Source of the DNA: an uncultured Gammaproteobacteria bacterium
GTDB taxonomy: Bacteria; Pseudomonadota; Gammaproteobacteria; Enterobacterales; Psychrobiaceae
Direction of reading: 5' to 3'
DNA length: 62,604 bases
NCBI GenBank assembly: GCA_937139475.1
Contig: CAKZQF010000070.1
Location: 1-62,604, forward strand
The notes below the pieces were generated by a model, which was not told where the DNA came from, searched no databases, and saw only the letters and a program-made list of their open reading frames with translations. A program made the position numbers and the translations under genes. Shown here piece after piece: positions 15,672 to 25,625 of the stretch (its first letter is position 1; every line of letters begins with the position of its first letter).

Positions 15672-18600
15672 ATGAAGATTATTTCACTTAGTGGTGAGAA
15701 CCTCGCTAGTTTAGCTGCGCCTTTTAGCATCAACTTTGCGCAAGGGGTATTAGCTGACGCTGGGTTATTTGCTATTTGCGGTAACACAGGCTCAGGAAAG
15801 AGTACGTTACTCGATGCAATCTGTTTGAGCTTGTTTGATGCAATGCCGCGATTTAGCACCAGCCGCCGCGGCCCAGCAATAGGGCATGCACAAAGTGATG
15901 AGAATGAACGCCTTAAAAGTAATGATGTTAGGCATATCATGACGCGGGGCGCGGGAAGCTGTTTCTCTCAGGTCATTTTTGAACTCGATAATGGTAATAG
16001 ATATCAAGCGACATGGACATTGAAACGGGCCAGAAATAGCGCCAATGGTCGTTTTCAGGCGCAGGAAATGGAACTGCTTGATTGTTCGTCTAAGCAAGTG
16101 TTAGCCGTAAAAAAAACGGAGGTGTTAGCCTTAATTGAGACATTGATAGGCCTCAATTACGAGCAATTTAGGCGTTCTGTTCTCCTTGCACAAGGCGACT
16201 TTGCTGCATTTTTAAAGGCGCCTGCAAAAGAACGTTCTGATTTATTGGAACGTATTACTGGTACGGAACTCTATTCAACGATTTCCAAGTTGGCCTTTAC
16301 CACCGCCAAAGAAAGCGAACAACAGCTGAAGTTATTACAGTCTAAACTCGGTGAAGTAAGCTTGCTGCCAGAACATGCCCAGCAAGAGCTAACGAAGCAA
16401 ATTAGTAAAGTAAATGAGTCGGTGGCTAAAGTTGGTGAACAACAACTACAGTTGCAATGGTTAGAGCAGACGCTTGAGCAACGAAACACGACACAGTCAC
16501 AGATTGATGAAGGTGTGCATGAACTCAGCCTGGTACAGAAAAAGTGTGATGAACAAGCGCATACCAATCAGTTACTAGAACAAATTGAACTCGCTCAAGA
16601 TGCTAAGTTTACTCAGGTGCAACTGGCTCAAAACATCAAAAAATCACAGCAATTGACTCACCAACATTCATCGTTGCACCAAGATGTTGAGAAGCAAAAC
16701 GAGCGTGTGGGGGATACTCAAGGGCAAGTGCAACAGCTTGATGAGCTAAAGCAACAAGCGCAATTGGATTATGATAAACAATTGCCACAAATTGAACTTG
16801 CGATAACAAGACAAAATGATATCGCCCATTTGCTGGAGAAAATCAATCAAGATAGTCAGCAAATAACGCTTATAACAACCCAAAAAGAGCAAGTTCAGGG
16901 TAAACTTGAACACAATGTCACGCAGCTAAGGCAACAGCAGCAAACCTCAACAGAAATAGCACAATACCTTGCTGGGCACCAAGCAATAGCACCGCTGGTT
17001 AATAATCTTGCCTCACTGGAGCAAGGCATAATAGATTACCAACAACTTAACGAAAGTTGCATGCAGTATCAGCTTAAAATTGAACAGGGCAATAACAAGC
17101 TCGCTTCATTACAAAATCAGCTACGCACTGACAAGCAATCAGAAATTACTCAGCAACAACAAATAAATACGCTAAATCAACAGCTTCAACAATATGCACG
17201 TATGTTTGAAGAGGCTAGTCTTGAAAAAATAGAGCGTCAGCAAAACGAATTACAACAGCGACTAACCGATTGTACTAGTCAACAACAGCTGGTAGTTCAG
17301 GGCTTAGACTATCAAGTGATGATTGGTCAAAAAGAGCAACAGCTGCAAGAGATCGTTGCTCACCTAGAGCAACTTAGAAGTCAGTATCAGCAAATTAAGC
17401 AGGCGCTTAATTCTCATCAACCAGCATTGGAAGAGGCCGCTAATAGCTTAAATCAAGCGCGTAATGTCATGTCACTGCATGACCACCGCCAGCAACTCGT
17501 TGACGGTCAAGCATGCGCCTTGTGTGGCTCACTGGAACACCCGTACACGAAAGAGCAAGCGGTTGGTGAATTACTTGTTGAACAATTAAATCAGCGTTTT
17601 GAGCAGTTGACTAAAGAAGGTAATGAACTTACCAATCAACTGACAAAACTCGATGCGATAGGGCAAGAGCAAGCCGCATTGCAGCAGACTATTAGCAAAG
17701 AAATAGAGCAACTAACATCGCTGTTAAATGGCTTGGGGTATGCGAATGTATCGTTGGCACAACAGGCAAAACTTGAAGAAGATATTGCCAACCTAAAGCA
17801 ACAGATTGAACAGACAAAAACGCAGTATCAACAAGCTGTAAATGAAGCAGAACAAGCACGTCAGGTTGAACAGCAGTTAATTAAAATGCGTCACCAATTA
17901 GAGTTAACTCATCAGGCCATCACCAATGCTAACAATGCGATTGCCACGATAGAGTCGGAACAACTTGTGGAGCAGCAGTATTTAACTCAATATTCGGGGC
18001 AGCTCAATCTAACTGTCGAAGCACTTAGTCAGGGCCATCCTCAGGCCAACTGGCCAATGTTGTTGCAAGACAATGAACAACTCGATGATTACCGATCGAA
18101 ATTAGCCGGTGACGTTGAACAGTTTATCGAAAAAAATAACCAGCATGAGCAATTAAACCTCCAATTGAGAGAGCTTGAGCAAAGCAAGGTCATGCTAGCT
18201 GAGCAAGAGCATCAACTGATGCACCAAATCAAGCCATTAGAGCAGCAATTGGCTAAAGATAAACAAACGCTGGCTCAGTGGGAAAGTGAAATACAAAGCC
18301 TAACCAATGGTGTCGAGCCAAGCGCACATAAACAAATGTTGGAGAAACAGTTAAACCAGCTGAATCAAGCGTGGCAAAATGCGCAGCACGCCTTACTCAA
18401 TGGCAATAGTGAATTAAGTATATTGCAAAGTAAATTACAGCAGTGCCAAGAGCAGCAAGCTGACTTATCCCAGCAGTTTGAATTGTTGCAGAACGACTGG
18501 TTGGCCTGGCAAAAGAAACTATCGTTAGATGAAAAGCAGCTAACTGAGTTGCTTAGTTATGAGTCTAGTTGGATTGTTGAAAATAAACAGCAATATGCAG

Positions 18601-19412
18601 CGTTAATGCAAAGCCTTCATCAACATCAAGCGGTAATAGAGCAGTTAAGGCGTCAAATAGAAAGTATTAACCTTAAGCTAAGTCAGCAAGAGCCAATGTT
18701 GCTTAATCTCCTGCCACAATTAGCCCCTGAGCCAGCAGTGAGTACGACTAAGCAACGTGAGATGTTGGCTGAGTCGTTAAGTGCTAGTTTAAAGTGCTTA
18801 ACTGAGGAGCAGTTTACTTATCGCAGTCAGCTTGAACAACATAATCAAGCGATGGTGCGTTTTGGTCAATTACAGCAAGAAATTGAGCAGCAAACGGTTG
18901 AAACTAAATTATGGTTAGATATGAAAGAGCTGATCGGCAGCGCCGATGGTGCAAAGTTTAGAACTTTTGCGCAAAGCCTGACCCTTGAACAAATGTTAAT
19001 TAGTGCCAATCACCATCTTATTGATCTGGCTCCACGCTATCAACTTCAAGCCGTACCGAGTAGTGAGCTTGATTTACAGGTCATCGATTTAGATATGGGC
19101 GATGAAGTACGGTCTATTGATAGCTTATCGGGCGGGGAATGCTTCTTAGTCTCTTTGGCCTTAGCACTTGGACTGGGATCAATAACCAGCCTGCAAACCT
19201 CAATTAATACCTTGTTTATCGATGAGGGGTTTGGCACTTTGGATCCTGACACGCTAGAGATAGCGTTAAGTTGTTTGGATTCGTTGCAGGCCTCCGGTCG
19301 GCAGATTGGTATTATTTCGCATGTGCAAGGATTAGTTGAACGCGTTGGAACACGAATTCAAATAACGGCTCATGGAAGTGGTCAAAGCAGCATCGAGTTA
19401 TTGGCGCGATAA
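15672..19412 (+). CDS. sbcC: Exonuclease SbcCD subunit C (Rad50-like ATPase)
   Basis: SbcC is the SMC-like ATPase partner of SbcD. Residues 37-45 hold Walker A (GNTGSGKST). Two very long glutamine-rich coiled-coil arms flank a zinc hook at C615-x-x-C618 (QACALCGSLEHP). The C-terminal head has the signature SLSGGECFLVSLALALGL and Walker B with TLFIDEGFGTLDPD. The length of 1246 residues is somewhat above the E. coli protein (about 1048), with the extra length in the coiled coils. The start has GGAGCC about 11 bp upstream. No frameshift is seen in this long gene. Confidence 0.95.
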   Translation: MKIISLSGENLASLAAPFSINFAQGVLADAGLFAICGNTGSGKSTLLDAICLSLFDAMPRFSTSRRGPAIGHAQSDENERLKSNDVRHIMTRGAGSCFSQVIFELDNGNRYQATWTLKRARNSANGRFQAQEMELLDCSSKQVLAVKKTEVLALIETLIGLNYEQFRRSVLLAQGDFAAFLKAPAKERSDLLERITGTELYSTISKLAFTTAKESEQQLKLLQSKLGEVSLLPEHAQQELTKQISKVNESVAKVGEQQLQLQWLEQTLEQRNTTQSQIDEGVHELSLVQKKCDEQAHTNQLLEQIELAQDAKFTQVQLAQNIKKSQQLTHQHSSLHQDVEKQNERVGDTQGQVQQLDELKQQAQLDYDKQLPQIELAITRQNDIAHLLEKINQDSQQITLITTQKEQVQGKLEHNVTQLRQQQQTSTEIAQYLAGHQAIAPLVNNLASLEQGIIDYQQLNESCMQYQLKIEQGNNKLASLQNQLRTDKQSEITQQQQINTLNQQLQQYARMFEEASLEKIERQQNELQQRLTDCTSQQQLVVQGLDYQVMIGQKEQQLQEIVAHLEQLRSQYQQIKQALNSHQPALEEAANSLNQARNVMSLHDHRQQLVDGQACALCGSLEHPYTKEQAVGELLVEQLNQRFEQLTKEGNELTNQLTKLDAIGQEQAALQQTISKEIEQLTSLLNGLGYANVSLAQQAKLEEDIANLKQQIEQTKTQYQQAVNEAEQARQVEQQLIKMRHQLELTHQAITNANNAIATIESEQLVEQQYLTQYSGQLNLTVEALSQGHPQANWPMLLQDNEQLDDYRSKLAGDVEQFIEKNNQHEQLNLQLRELEQSKVMLAEQEHQLMHQIKPLEQQLAKDKQTLAQWESEIQSLTNGVEPSAHKQMLEKQLNQLNQAWQNAQHALLNGNSELSILQSKLQQCQEQQADLSQQFELLQNDWLAWQKKLSLDEKQLTELLSYESSWIVENKQQYAALMQSLHQHQAVIEQLRRQIESINLKLSQQEPMLLNLLPQLAPEPAVSTTKQREMLAESLSASLKCLTEEQFTYRSQLEQHNQAMVRFGQLQQEIEQQTVETKLWLDMKELIGSADGAKFRTFAQSLTLEQMLISANHHLIDLAPRYQLQAVPSSELDLQVIDLDMGDEVRSIDSLSGGECFLVSLALALGLGSITSLQTSINTLFIDEGFGTLDPDTLEIALSCLDSLQASGRQIGIISHVQGLVERVGTRIQITAHGSGQSSIELLAR

Positions 19413-19434
19413 AAAATAATCGCAAATTTGATCG

Positions 19435-19473
19435 TTGTCATTCAATTGTAATACAGATGCGGCACACTATAAA
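19435..19473 (+). promoter_or_regulatory. Candidate PhoB box and promoter of the porin gene
   Basis: Two 11-base repeats, TTGTCATTCAA and TTGTAATACAG (19435-19456), match the PhoB half-site pattern of a 7-mer plus an AT-rich 4-mer. TTGTAA also serves as a plausible -35, 16 bases before TATAAA (19468-19473). The position upstream of a porin beside phoBR suggests phosphate-starvation control. Confidence 0.6.
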
Positions 19474-19517
19474 AAATACAGAGATTAAAACAAACTTAGC
19501 TAATCAAGGAATACATA

Positions 19518-20450
19518 ATGGTACCATTTAAGAAAACGTCACTGGCTCTAATTGCGGCTGGAGCATTGATTTCAGGCAACGTACTTGCTGGCGAGCAGGC
19601 AACTATTTACGGAAAAGTAAATGCAACTGTTCAAAGTGATGATACAGGTGAATCAGAAACGAATATTAAATCTAACGCGTCTCGTGTTGGTATTAAAGGT
19701 GGCGTAAAGATAAATGATGATCTAAAAGCTATCTACAAAGTTGAATGGCAAGTAGATGTATCAGATGAAAGTAAGTCAGATAATATTAGTGCACGTAGCC
19801 AGTGGGTTGGGCTAAAAGGCAACTTTGGTGCAGTAATGATTGGCCGAAATGATACAGCGCTAAAGAAATCACAAGGCAAGGTTGATCTATTTAGTGATTT
19901 AAACGGTGATATAAAGCAGCTATTTAGTGGTGAAAACCGCATGGGCGACAGTTTAACTTATGTTTCTCCTAAATTTAGCGGATTTAGTGTTGCAGGTACT
20001 TTTATTGCCGAAGAAGGTAATAGTGATGAAAACGGAACAAGTTTGGCATTAATGTATGGTGATGCAAAGCTGAAAAAATCATCACTGTATGCAGCGCTAG
20101 CACATGATGCCGACGTTAAAGGTGTTGATACAACTCGCGTTACTATCAATGGTAAAGTCGGTGGCGTTAAATTGGGCGCTATGTGGAATGAGTCTGAAAA
20201 AGCGGGCAAAAAAGGTGATGGTTATCTGGTAAGTGCCGCCTACGGTATTGGAAAAACTACCCTGAAGCTGCAATATCAAGACAGTGATGATGTCAACGGT
20301 AAGGCTAAGCAAGCGGCTGAGATGGTAACGCTTGGTGCTGACTACAAGCTGGCTAAAAACGTTAAAGTATTTGGTTTCTATACAGACACTTCATTTGCTG
20401 ATAACTCAGATGCCAGTCATCTGGCGTTGGGTATGGAATACAAATTCTAA
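19518..20450 (+). CDS. Gram-negative outer-membrane porin, probably phosphate-starvation induced
   Basis: The 310-residue protein has a signal peptide (first 24 residues, ending NVLA) and then the general porin opening GEQATIYGKVNATVQS. The remainder alternates amphipathic strands and acidic loops and ends in the outer-membrane signature MEYKF with a terminal phenylalanine, as in 16-stranded trimeric porins. A PhoB-like box upstream and the phoBR genes downstream suggest it is a phosphate-limitation porin, an inference from context. AAGGA about 7 bases before the ATG supports the start. A strong terminator follows. Confidence 0.88.
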   Translation: MVPFKKTSLALIAAGALISGNVLAGEQATIYGKVNATVQSDDTGESETNIKSNASRVGIKGGVKINDDLKAIYKVEWQVDVSDESKSDNISARSQWVGLKGNFGAVMIGRNDTALKKSQGKVDLFSDLNGDIKQLFSGENRMGDSLTYVSPKFSGFSVAGTFIAEEGNSDENGTSLALMYGDAKLKKSSLYAALAHDADVKGVDTTRVTINGKVGGVKLGAMWNESEKAGKKGDGYLVSAAYGIGKTTLKLQYQDSDDVNGKAKQAAEMVTLGADYKLAKNVKVFGFYTDTSFADNSDASHLALGMEYKF

Positions 20451-20467
20451 TCCCCGTCGAATCAATA

Positions 20468-20497
20468 AAATACCGCCACTAAGGCGGTATTTTTTTG
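20468..20497 (+). terminator. Intrinsic terminator of the porin gene
   Basis: ATACCGCC pairs with GGCGGTAT (20470-20490) around a five-base loop and is followed by seven T's. It separates the porin from phoB. Confidence 0.92.
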
Positions 20498-20541
20498 TCT
20501 TTAATTTGTTAGAATGAAAATAAAGCGAAATCAGGCGCTTT

Positions 20542-20575
20542 TAGTCATATAACTGTCATAAAGATTAAAGATAAT
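20542..20575 (+). promoter_or_regulatory. PhoB box and -10 of phoB
   Basis: TAGTCAT, ATAA, CTGTCAT (20542-20559) match the PhoB box consensus closely. GATAAT (20570-20575) lies ten bases after the second half-site, the spacing expected when PhoB replaces the -35 element. This implies positive autoregulation of phoBR. Confidence 0.85.
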
Positions 20576-20606
20576 GCCTAGTGATGATTAACCAAGGTTG
20601 ATGGAT

Positions 20607-21296
20607 ATGAGTGCAAGGATATTAGTAGTTGAAGATGAAAGCGCTATTCGAGAAATGCTTTGTTTTGTGTTGGAACAGCAAGGCTTTGAAGTCATTGAAT
20701 CAGAGGATTTTGACTCCGCGGTGAAATGTTTGGTTGAGCCTTACCCTGATTTAATTCTACTTGATTGGATGTTTCCAGGAGGGAGCGGGATCACTTTTGC
20801 CAAAGAAGTTAAGCGTGGCGAATTTAGTAAGGATATTCCTATTATTATGCTAACCGCGCGTGGCGAAGAGGAAGATAAAGTGCGGGGGCTTGAGGTTGGC
20901 GCCGATGATTATATGACTAAGCCCTTTTCTCCAAAAGAGCTGGTGGCTCGGATCAAAGCGGTATTGCGCCGTGTTATGCCAACCGCCCTTGAAGAGACTA
21001 TTGAGGTAAAAGGGTTAAAGTTAGATCCATTAAGCCATCGTGTTACTCTTGATGATAAACCACTAAATATTGGCCCGACAGAATTTAAATTACTACACTT
21101 TTTTATGACGCATCTGGACAGGGTTTATAGCCGCGAACAGTTGCTGGATCAAGTATGGGGAACCAACGTTTATGTGGAAGACCGTACCGTCGATGTTCAC
21201 ATAAGGCGCTTGCGAAAAGCGATTTCTGGTAATGGTCATGAGCAATTTGTACAAACCGTTCGAGGGTCTGGTTATCGCTTTTCGACTCGAGTATAA
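20607..21296 (+). CDS. phoB: Phosphate regulon response regulator PhoB
   Basis: PhoB is the OmpR-type activator of the phosphate-starvation regulon. The receiver domain has its phosphoacceptor at D53 ([13 protein letters not shown]), with the [20 protein letters not shown] and KPFSPKEL blocks. The winged-helix domain carries [12 protein letters not shown] and [18 protein letters not shown]. The ATG at 20607 ([11 protein letters not shown]) gives 229 residues like E. coli and sits nine bases after AAGG; a TTG at 20598 and an ATG at 20601 are also in frame. A PhoB box lies upstream. phoR starts 4 bp after the stop. Confidence 0.96.
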   Translation: MSARILVVEDESAIREMLCFVLEQQGFEVIESEDFDSAVKCLVEPYPDLILLDWMFPGGSGITFAKEVKRGEFSKDIPIIMLTARGEEEDKVRGLEVGADDYMTKPFSPKELVARIKAVLRRVMPTALEETIEVKGLKLDPLSHRVTLDDKPLNIGPTEFKLLHFFMTHLDRVYSREQLLDQVWGTNVYVEDRTVDVHIRRLRKAISGNGHEQFVQTVRGSGYRFSTRV

Positions 21297-21299
21297 CCC

Positions 21300-22580
21300 A
21301 TGTTAAATCAGCATCAATTACGGACAATGGTTAGTAAGCTCGCGGTAACTTATGGCGTGCTAACCATTGTCGGAATGTGGCTAGAACAGCTTACCTTAGT
21401 GTTGTTTGTCGCTACGTTAGCGATACTTATTGTCAACATAAAAGAATTTATCGCCTTGCTCAATTGGATCTGGAGCTCGCCCCACAAACGCTATGTCAGT
21501 CGTTCCAATCATTGGGATCAGATTTACTATGGGGTTGAAAAAATACAGCGTGCTAACCGGGTGCGTCGTCGTCAGTTAATTGATTCAGTAGGTGAATTTA
21601 GGCAAGGTGCCGATGCATTACCAGATGGCGTTACCGTTTATAACCAGCGTCATGAAATAATTTGGTGTAACCGTCAGGCGCGTTTATTGCTTGGTTTTAA
21701 GTGGCCAACAGATCAAGGACAACGATTAGATAACCTGATTCGTCACCCGCAGTTTGCAAGCTACCTTGCGCTAGAGGACTTCGATGAAGTGTTACTATTA
21801 CCATCACCGATTAATGATGAAATGCTCATCGAAAATCGCATTATTGAGTATGGTAGCGATCAATACTTATTAGTGACGCGCGATATAACGCGTATTCACC
21901 AATTAGAGCAAATGAGGCGTGAGTTTGTTGCCAATGTCTCCCATGAACTTAAAACACCGCTAACGGTGCTGCAGGGTTATTTGGAGCTATTGAGTGATGA
22001 GCCGTCACCAGCGATCCTGGCGATGGAGCAGCAAGCAAAGCGCATGCAAGCCTTGGTTGAGCAGTTATTGTCATTGTCAAAAATTGAATCTGGGGCAGTG
22101 GCGTCCAATACATCGCCGGTTAATATGGTCGCACAACTAGAGATGCTTAAAGAGGATGCAATTAATCTTATTGGCCAGCGTAAGCTGACCATTAACTTTG
22201 AAGTCGATCCCCACTTAGACATCACGGGGAATGATACGCAAATATTTAGCGCCTGTAGCAATTTGGTCTTTAACGCCATTCGTTATTGCCCTGAAGGGTC
22301 AACGATTACTGCATCGTGGAAAGCGGTAGCGAGAGGGGCTGAATTTTCGGTAGTCGATAATGGCATTGGTATTGCGCCTCATCACTTGAGCCGCTTGACC
22401 GAGCGTTTTTATCGTATTGAAAGTTCTCGTTCGAGCAAAGATGGTGGAAGTGGCCTTGGCTTGTCGATAGTTAAGCATGTTTTAGCCAATCACCAATCTA
22501 ACCTACAAATTGAAAGTGAAGTGAATCAGGGTAGTCGTTTTAGCTTTATTATCAACGATGAACGAGTTATTTCAGCTTAA
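21300..22580 (+). CDS. phoR: Phosphate regulon sensor histidine kinase PhoR
   Basis: PhoR phosphorylates PhoB under low phosphate and is controlled through the Pst transporter and PhoU. The 426 residues have two close N-terminal membrane helices (about 15-45), a PAS domain (about 95-195), and a kinase core with phosphoacceptor H215 in VANVSHELKTPLTVLQGYLE. The ATPase motifs NLVFNAIRY, DNGIGIAPHH and GSGLGLSIVKHV are intact. The short periplasmic loop is typical of PhoR. Translation is probably coupled to phoB. Confidence 0.96.
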   Translation: MLNQHQLRTMVSKLAVTYGVLTIVGMWLEQLTLVLFVATLAILIVNIKEFIALLNWIWSSPHKRYVSRSNHWDQIYYGVEKIQRANRVRRRQLIDSVGEFRQGADALPDGVTVYNQRHEIIWCNRQARLLLGFKWPTDQGQRLDNLIRHPQFASYLALEDFDEVLLLPSPINDEMLIENRIIEYGSDQYLLVTRDITRIHQLEQMRREFVANVSHELKTPLTVLQGYLELLSDEPSPAILAMEQQAKRMQALVEQLLSLSKIESGAVASNTSPVNMVAQLEMLKEDAINLIGQRKLTINFEVDPHLDITGNDTQIFSACSNLVFNAIRYCPEGSTITASWKAVARGAEFSVVDNGIGIAPHHLSRLTERFYRIESSRSSKDGGSGLGLSIVKHVLANHQSNLQIESEVNQGSRFSFIINDERVISA

Positions 22581-22608
22581 TGTCATTGATATATGGGTGT
22601 AATAAAAG

Positions 22609-22641
22609 CTTCATTTTAGCGTAACCCAAGCGTCATTTAAG
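22609..22641 (+). promoter_or_regulatory. Triple 11-bp PhoB-box-like repeat before pstS
   Basis: Three tandem 11-mers are seen: CTTCATTTTAG, CGTAACCCAAG and CGTCATTTAAG. The first and third fit the PhoB half-site with its trailing AT-rich 4-mer; the middle one is weaker. An AT-rich -10-like stretch (about 22645-22652) follows. The pstS start lies 57 bp downstream. Confidence 0.6.
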
Positions 22642-22697
22642 CAAGATAAAGTAAGTCATGTTAAATACATTTACTTATTCTACTAACGGAGTTTTAC

Positions 22698-23660
22698 ATG
22701 AAATTTAGTCCTTTAATTAGCTCGCTTGGCCTGGCGATATCATTAGCATTCTCAAGCAATGCTGTGGCATTAGATAGCGACTTAAAAAGCTATGAAAAAA
22801 GCCAAGGAGTCGCTGGCAATTTGTCGTCAGTAGGTTCAGATACTTTAGCTAATATGATGACATTTTGGGCTGAAGAGTTTAAGCGTAACTACCCAAACGT
22901 TAATATTCAGATCCAAGCGGCTGGTTCATCGACTGCGCCACCGGCGCTAACGCAAAGTACTTCTCAGTTTGGGCCGATGAGCCGTAAGATGAAGTCAAAA
23001 GAGATTGAAGCATTTGAAAAGCGTTTTGGCTACAAGCCAACGGCTATTCGCGTTGCCATTGATGCACTTGCTGTCTTTGCCCATAAAGATAATCCAATTA
23101 AAGGATTAACCATAAAGCAGGTTGATAGTATTTTCTCGATTACTCACAAGTGTGGCGGCAAAACGATTGAGCGATGGGGCGACTTGAACTTAACTGGTGA
23201 CTGGGCGCGTAAAGACATTCAGCTTTATGGTCGCAACTCTGTTTCCGGAACCTATGGTTACTTTAAGAAAAAAGCGCTGTGTAAAGGTGACTTTAATACC
23301 AAGGTCAATGAGCAACCTGGGTCGGCATCAGTTGTGCAGTCTGTGGCTTCATCCCTCAATGCGTTAGGTTACTCTGGTATCGGTTATAAAACATCAAGTG
23401 TTAAAGCAGTGCCACTGGCCAAAAAGGGCACTAACTATATTGAAGCGACCAAGGAGAATGCACTAAAGGGCACGTACCCGCTATCACGTTTCCTCTATGT
23501 TTATGTAAACAAACATCCTAATAAGCCATTAGCTAAAATGGATGCTGAATTTGTGAAGATGATACTGTCTAAATCAGGGCAAAAGATCGTTGAGAAAGAT
23601 GGTTACATCCCGCTATCTGCCCGCGTTGCAGAAAGAGAACTGGCTAAGTTGGGACTGTAG
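22698..23660 (+). CDS. pstS: Phosphate ABC transporter periplasmic binding protein PstS
   Basis: PstS captures inorganic phosphate in the periplasm for the PstCAB transporter. A signal peptide covers about the first 24 residues (ending NAVA). The mature protein shows [18 protein letters not shown], then [31 protein letters not shown] and [13 protein letters not shown], the usual phosphate-binding loops of the family. Its 320 residues fit. A PhoB-type repeat lies upstream. The rest of the transporter is 3.7 kb further on, separated by three unrelated genes. No clear terminator follows. Confidence 0.95.
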   Translation: MKFSPLISSLGLAISLAFSSNAVALDSDLKSYEKSQGVAGNLSSVGSDTLANMMTFWAEEFKRNYPNVNIQIQAAGSSTAPPALTQSTSQFGPMSRKMKSKEIEAFEKRFGYKPTAIRVAIDALAVFAHKDNPIKGLTIKQVDSIFSITHKCGGKTIERWGDLNLTGDWARKDIQLYGRNSVSGTYGYFKKKALCKGDFNTKVNEQPGSASVVQSVASSLNALGYSGIGYKTSSVKAVPLAKKGTNYIEATKENALKGTYPLSRFLYVYVNKHPNKPLAKMDAEFVKMILSKSGQKIVEKDGYIPLSARVAERELAKLGL

Positions 23661-23910
23661 TATTTTGAAATTCTTATTCGTATCGTTCGTTTGAAAAAGG
23701 TGTTAGAAGTGGAGGCTCATCAGCGTGGAGTCTCCCGTTGTTTATCGCCTTGAATTACGAATTGACCGATGAAAAATCAGGGACGATTTTTAGCATTTGC
23801 CGGAGCAAAGAAAAGTAACTGGTGTGCTTATGCAAACGCCGCTTAAAGAGAGCAAGTTAATAAGCACATCATATAAACTGAAGTAGCTTAAATTTATTGT
23901 AAAACCACGA

Positions 23911-25521
23911 CTAACCTCTCGCATTTAACATCATATCCGCTGCTTTCTCTGCAATCATAATCGTTGGTGCGTTAGTATTCCCTGTTACCAGCGCGGGCAT
24001 AATCGAAGCGTCTACTACCCTTAAGTTTGCAATTCCGCGTACTTTTAGCTCATTATCGACCACTGCCATATCATCATCATCGGTGCCCATTTTACACGTG
24101 CCTACGGGGTGATACTCGGTGTCGCCTGTCGCTCGGATAAAATCAATCATCTGCTGGCGGTCGTTGCGATCAACAGGGTAAACCATCTCTCCACGTACTT
24201 CATCAAATGCGGGACTTTCCATGACATCTAATGTTTTCTTTAAACCAATAAGCAATGATTCCAGGTCGCGATCGTCGCTCAAATAGTTTGGATCTATTAG
24301 CGGTGGCGTTGTCGAGTTATTATTCGCCAGGCGCACGGTGCCGCGGCTTTTAGGGCGCATTAAACTGGCATGAACACTGTAGCCATGACCTAAGTGAAGC
24401 TTGCGAGTATGATCGTCAACCAAGCCAATGACAAACTCAATCTGCATATCTGGGGCTGGTTCATTCGGGTTAGTGGTGACAAAGGCATGAGATTCGGCAA
24501 AGTTTGAAGTCATTATTCCCTCACTCTTCATGGCCCATTGCGCTACGCCTTTTGGAATTTCATAACAGCTACGAGCGCTAATGCCAAAAGTCCCGGTAGT
24601 TTGTTTGGTGCGATAAATTGGTACAACGGTTAAGTGATCTTGTAAATTACTGCCCACGCCGGGTAAGTCGAGTGTGGTTTTTATGCCGACACTGTCTAAA
24701 TGATCTTTAGGGCCAACTCCTGATAGCATCAATATCTGTGGCGAGCCATAAGAGCCGCCACTTAATATGATTTCATCATTGGCACTAATATAATGGCTTT
24801 TTCCGCCTTGTAAGTAATGTACGCCTTTGGCGCATTGCTTAACAATTTCTAATCGCTCGACATGAGCGCCGGTAATGATGGTTAGGTTTGGACGATCCAT
24901 ATTGGGGGTGAGATAGGCTCTTGCGGCGCTGCAGCGTTTACCCTGAATTTGGGTTACCTGGCTTAAACGGCAGCCTTCCTGCTCCGCGCCATTAATGTCA
25001 TTAGACAGAGCTATCCCTTGTTCAGCACAAGCATTAAGGAAGTAGTCATTAAAATGACTCGGCGCAACTAATTCGTTAACGATTAAAGGGCCGTTGGTGC
25101 CATGGAGTGGATCGTCGACAAAATGCTGATTGTTTTCTGCCTTAATAAAATAGGGTAACACCTCATCAAAACTCCAACCGTCATTACCAAGTGCGGCCCA
25201 GTTATTATAATCCCAGGCATTACCACGAATATAAACCATGGCGTTAATTGAGCTACTACCTCCGAGCACTTTACCGCGAGGCTGAAAGCCTAAGCGATTA
25301 TTGAGCTGCTTTTGAGGCACGGTGTCATAATGCCAACTATGAATGCCATAGGGAACACAAGCAGCAACACCTGCTGGCATATGAATTAATGATTGCGTGT
25401 CGCGTTTACCTGCTTCTAGTAAACAAACCGATATGTTGGGGTTCTCGCTTAGTCGTGAAGCCATCACACAACCAGCACTGCCGCCGCCAACTACAATATA
25501 ATCAAATGTTTTTGCCATCAT
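23911..25521 (-). CDS. GMC-family FAD-dependent oxidoreductase (choline/alcohol dehydrogenase type)
   Basis: Members oxidise alcohols such as choline or alkanols using FAD. The 536 residues start with the dinucleotide fold [23 protein letters not shown] signature 1 is [19 protein letters not shown], signature 2 is [19 protein letters not shown], and the catalytic histidine lies in [20 protein letters not shown]. The C-terminus [18 protein letters not shown] is typical. The substrate cannot be set from sequence; the protein resembles AlkJ and BetA groups. I chose the ATG at 25521 with AAGTGG before it; a GTG three codons upstream is possible. It diverges from an AraC-type regulator 104 bp away that probably controls it. 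Confidence 0.88.
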   Translation of the reverse strand: MMAKTFDYIVVGGGSAGCVMASRLSENPNISVCLLEAGKRDTQSLIHMPAGVAACVPYGIHSWHYDTVPQKQLNNRLGFQPRGKVLGGSSSINAMVYIRGNAWDYNNWAALGNDGWSFDEVLPYFIKAENNQHFVDDPLHGTNGPLIVNELVAPSHFNDYFLNACAEQGIALSNDINGAEQEGCRLSQVTQIQGKRCSAARAYLTPNMDRPNLTIITGAHVERLEIVKQCAKGVHYLQGGKSHYISANDEIILSGGSYGSPQILMLSGVGPKDHLDSVGIKTTLDLPGVGSNLQDHLTVVPIYRTKQTTGTFGISARSCYEIPKGVAQWAMKSEGIMTSNFAESHAFVTTNPNEPAPDMQIEFVIGLVDDHTRKLHLGHGYSVHASLMRPKSRGTVRLANNNSTTPPLIDPNYLSDDRDLESLLIGLKKTLDVMESPAFDEVRGEMVYPVDRNDRQQMIDFIRATGDTEYHPVGTCKMGTDDDDMAVVDNELKVRGIANLRVVDASIMPALVTGNTNAPTIMIAEKAADMMLNARG

Positions 25522-25625
25522 TTTGTCCACTTAGTCAACTGTTTAGTGTATTTATACCTAGATAAAAAATATAAAACTTGTTATTTTTGGACATGACTAC
25601 TGACCAAATGATAAAGAACTAATCG

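Noticed and set aside
17800..18700. Internal repeat array in sbcC
   Set aside because: The glutamine-rich repetition is coiled-coil composition bias, not tandem DNA repeats.
23661..23910. Small gene or RNA between pstS and the GMC gene
   Set aside because: Only a weak seven-base stem (23772-23791) is seen, with no coding frame with a ribosome site and no clear terminator.
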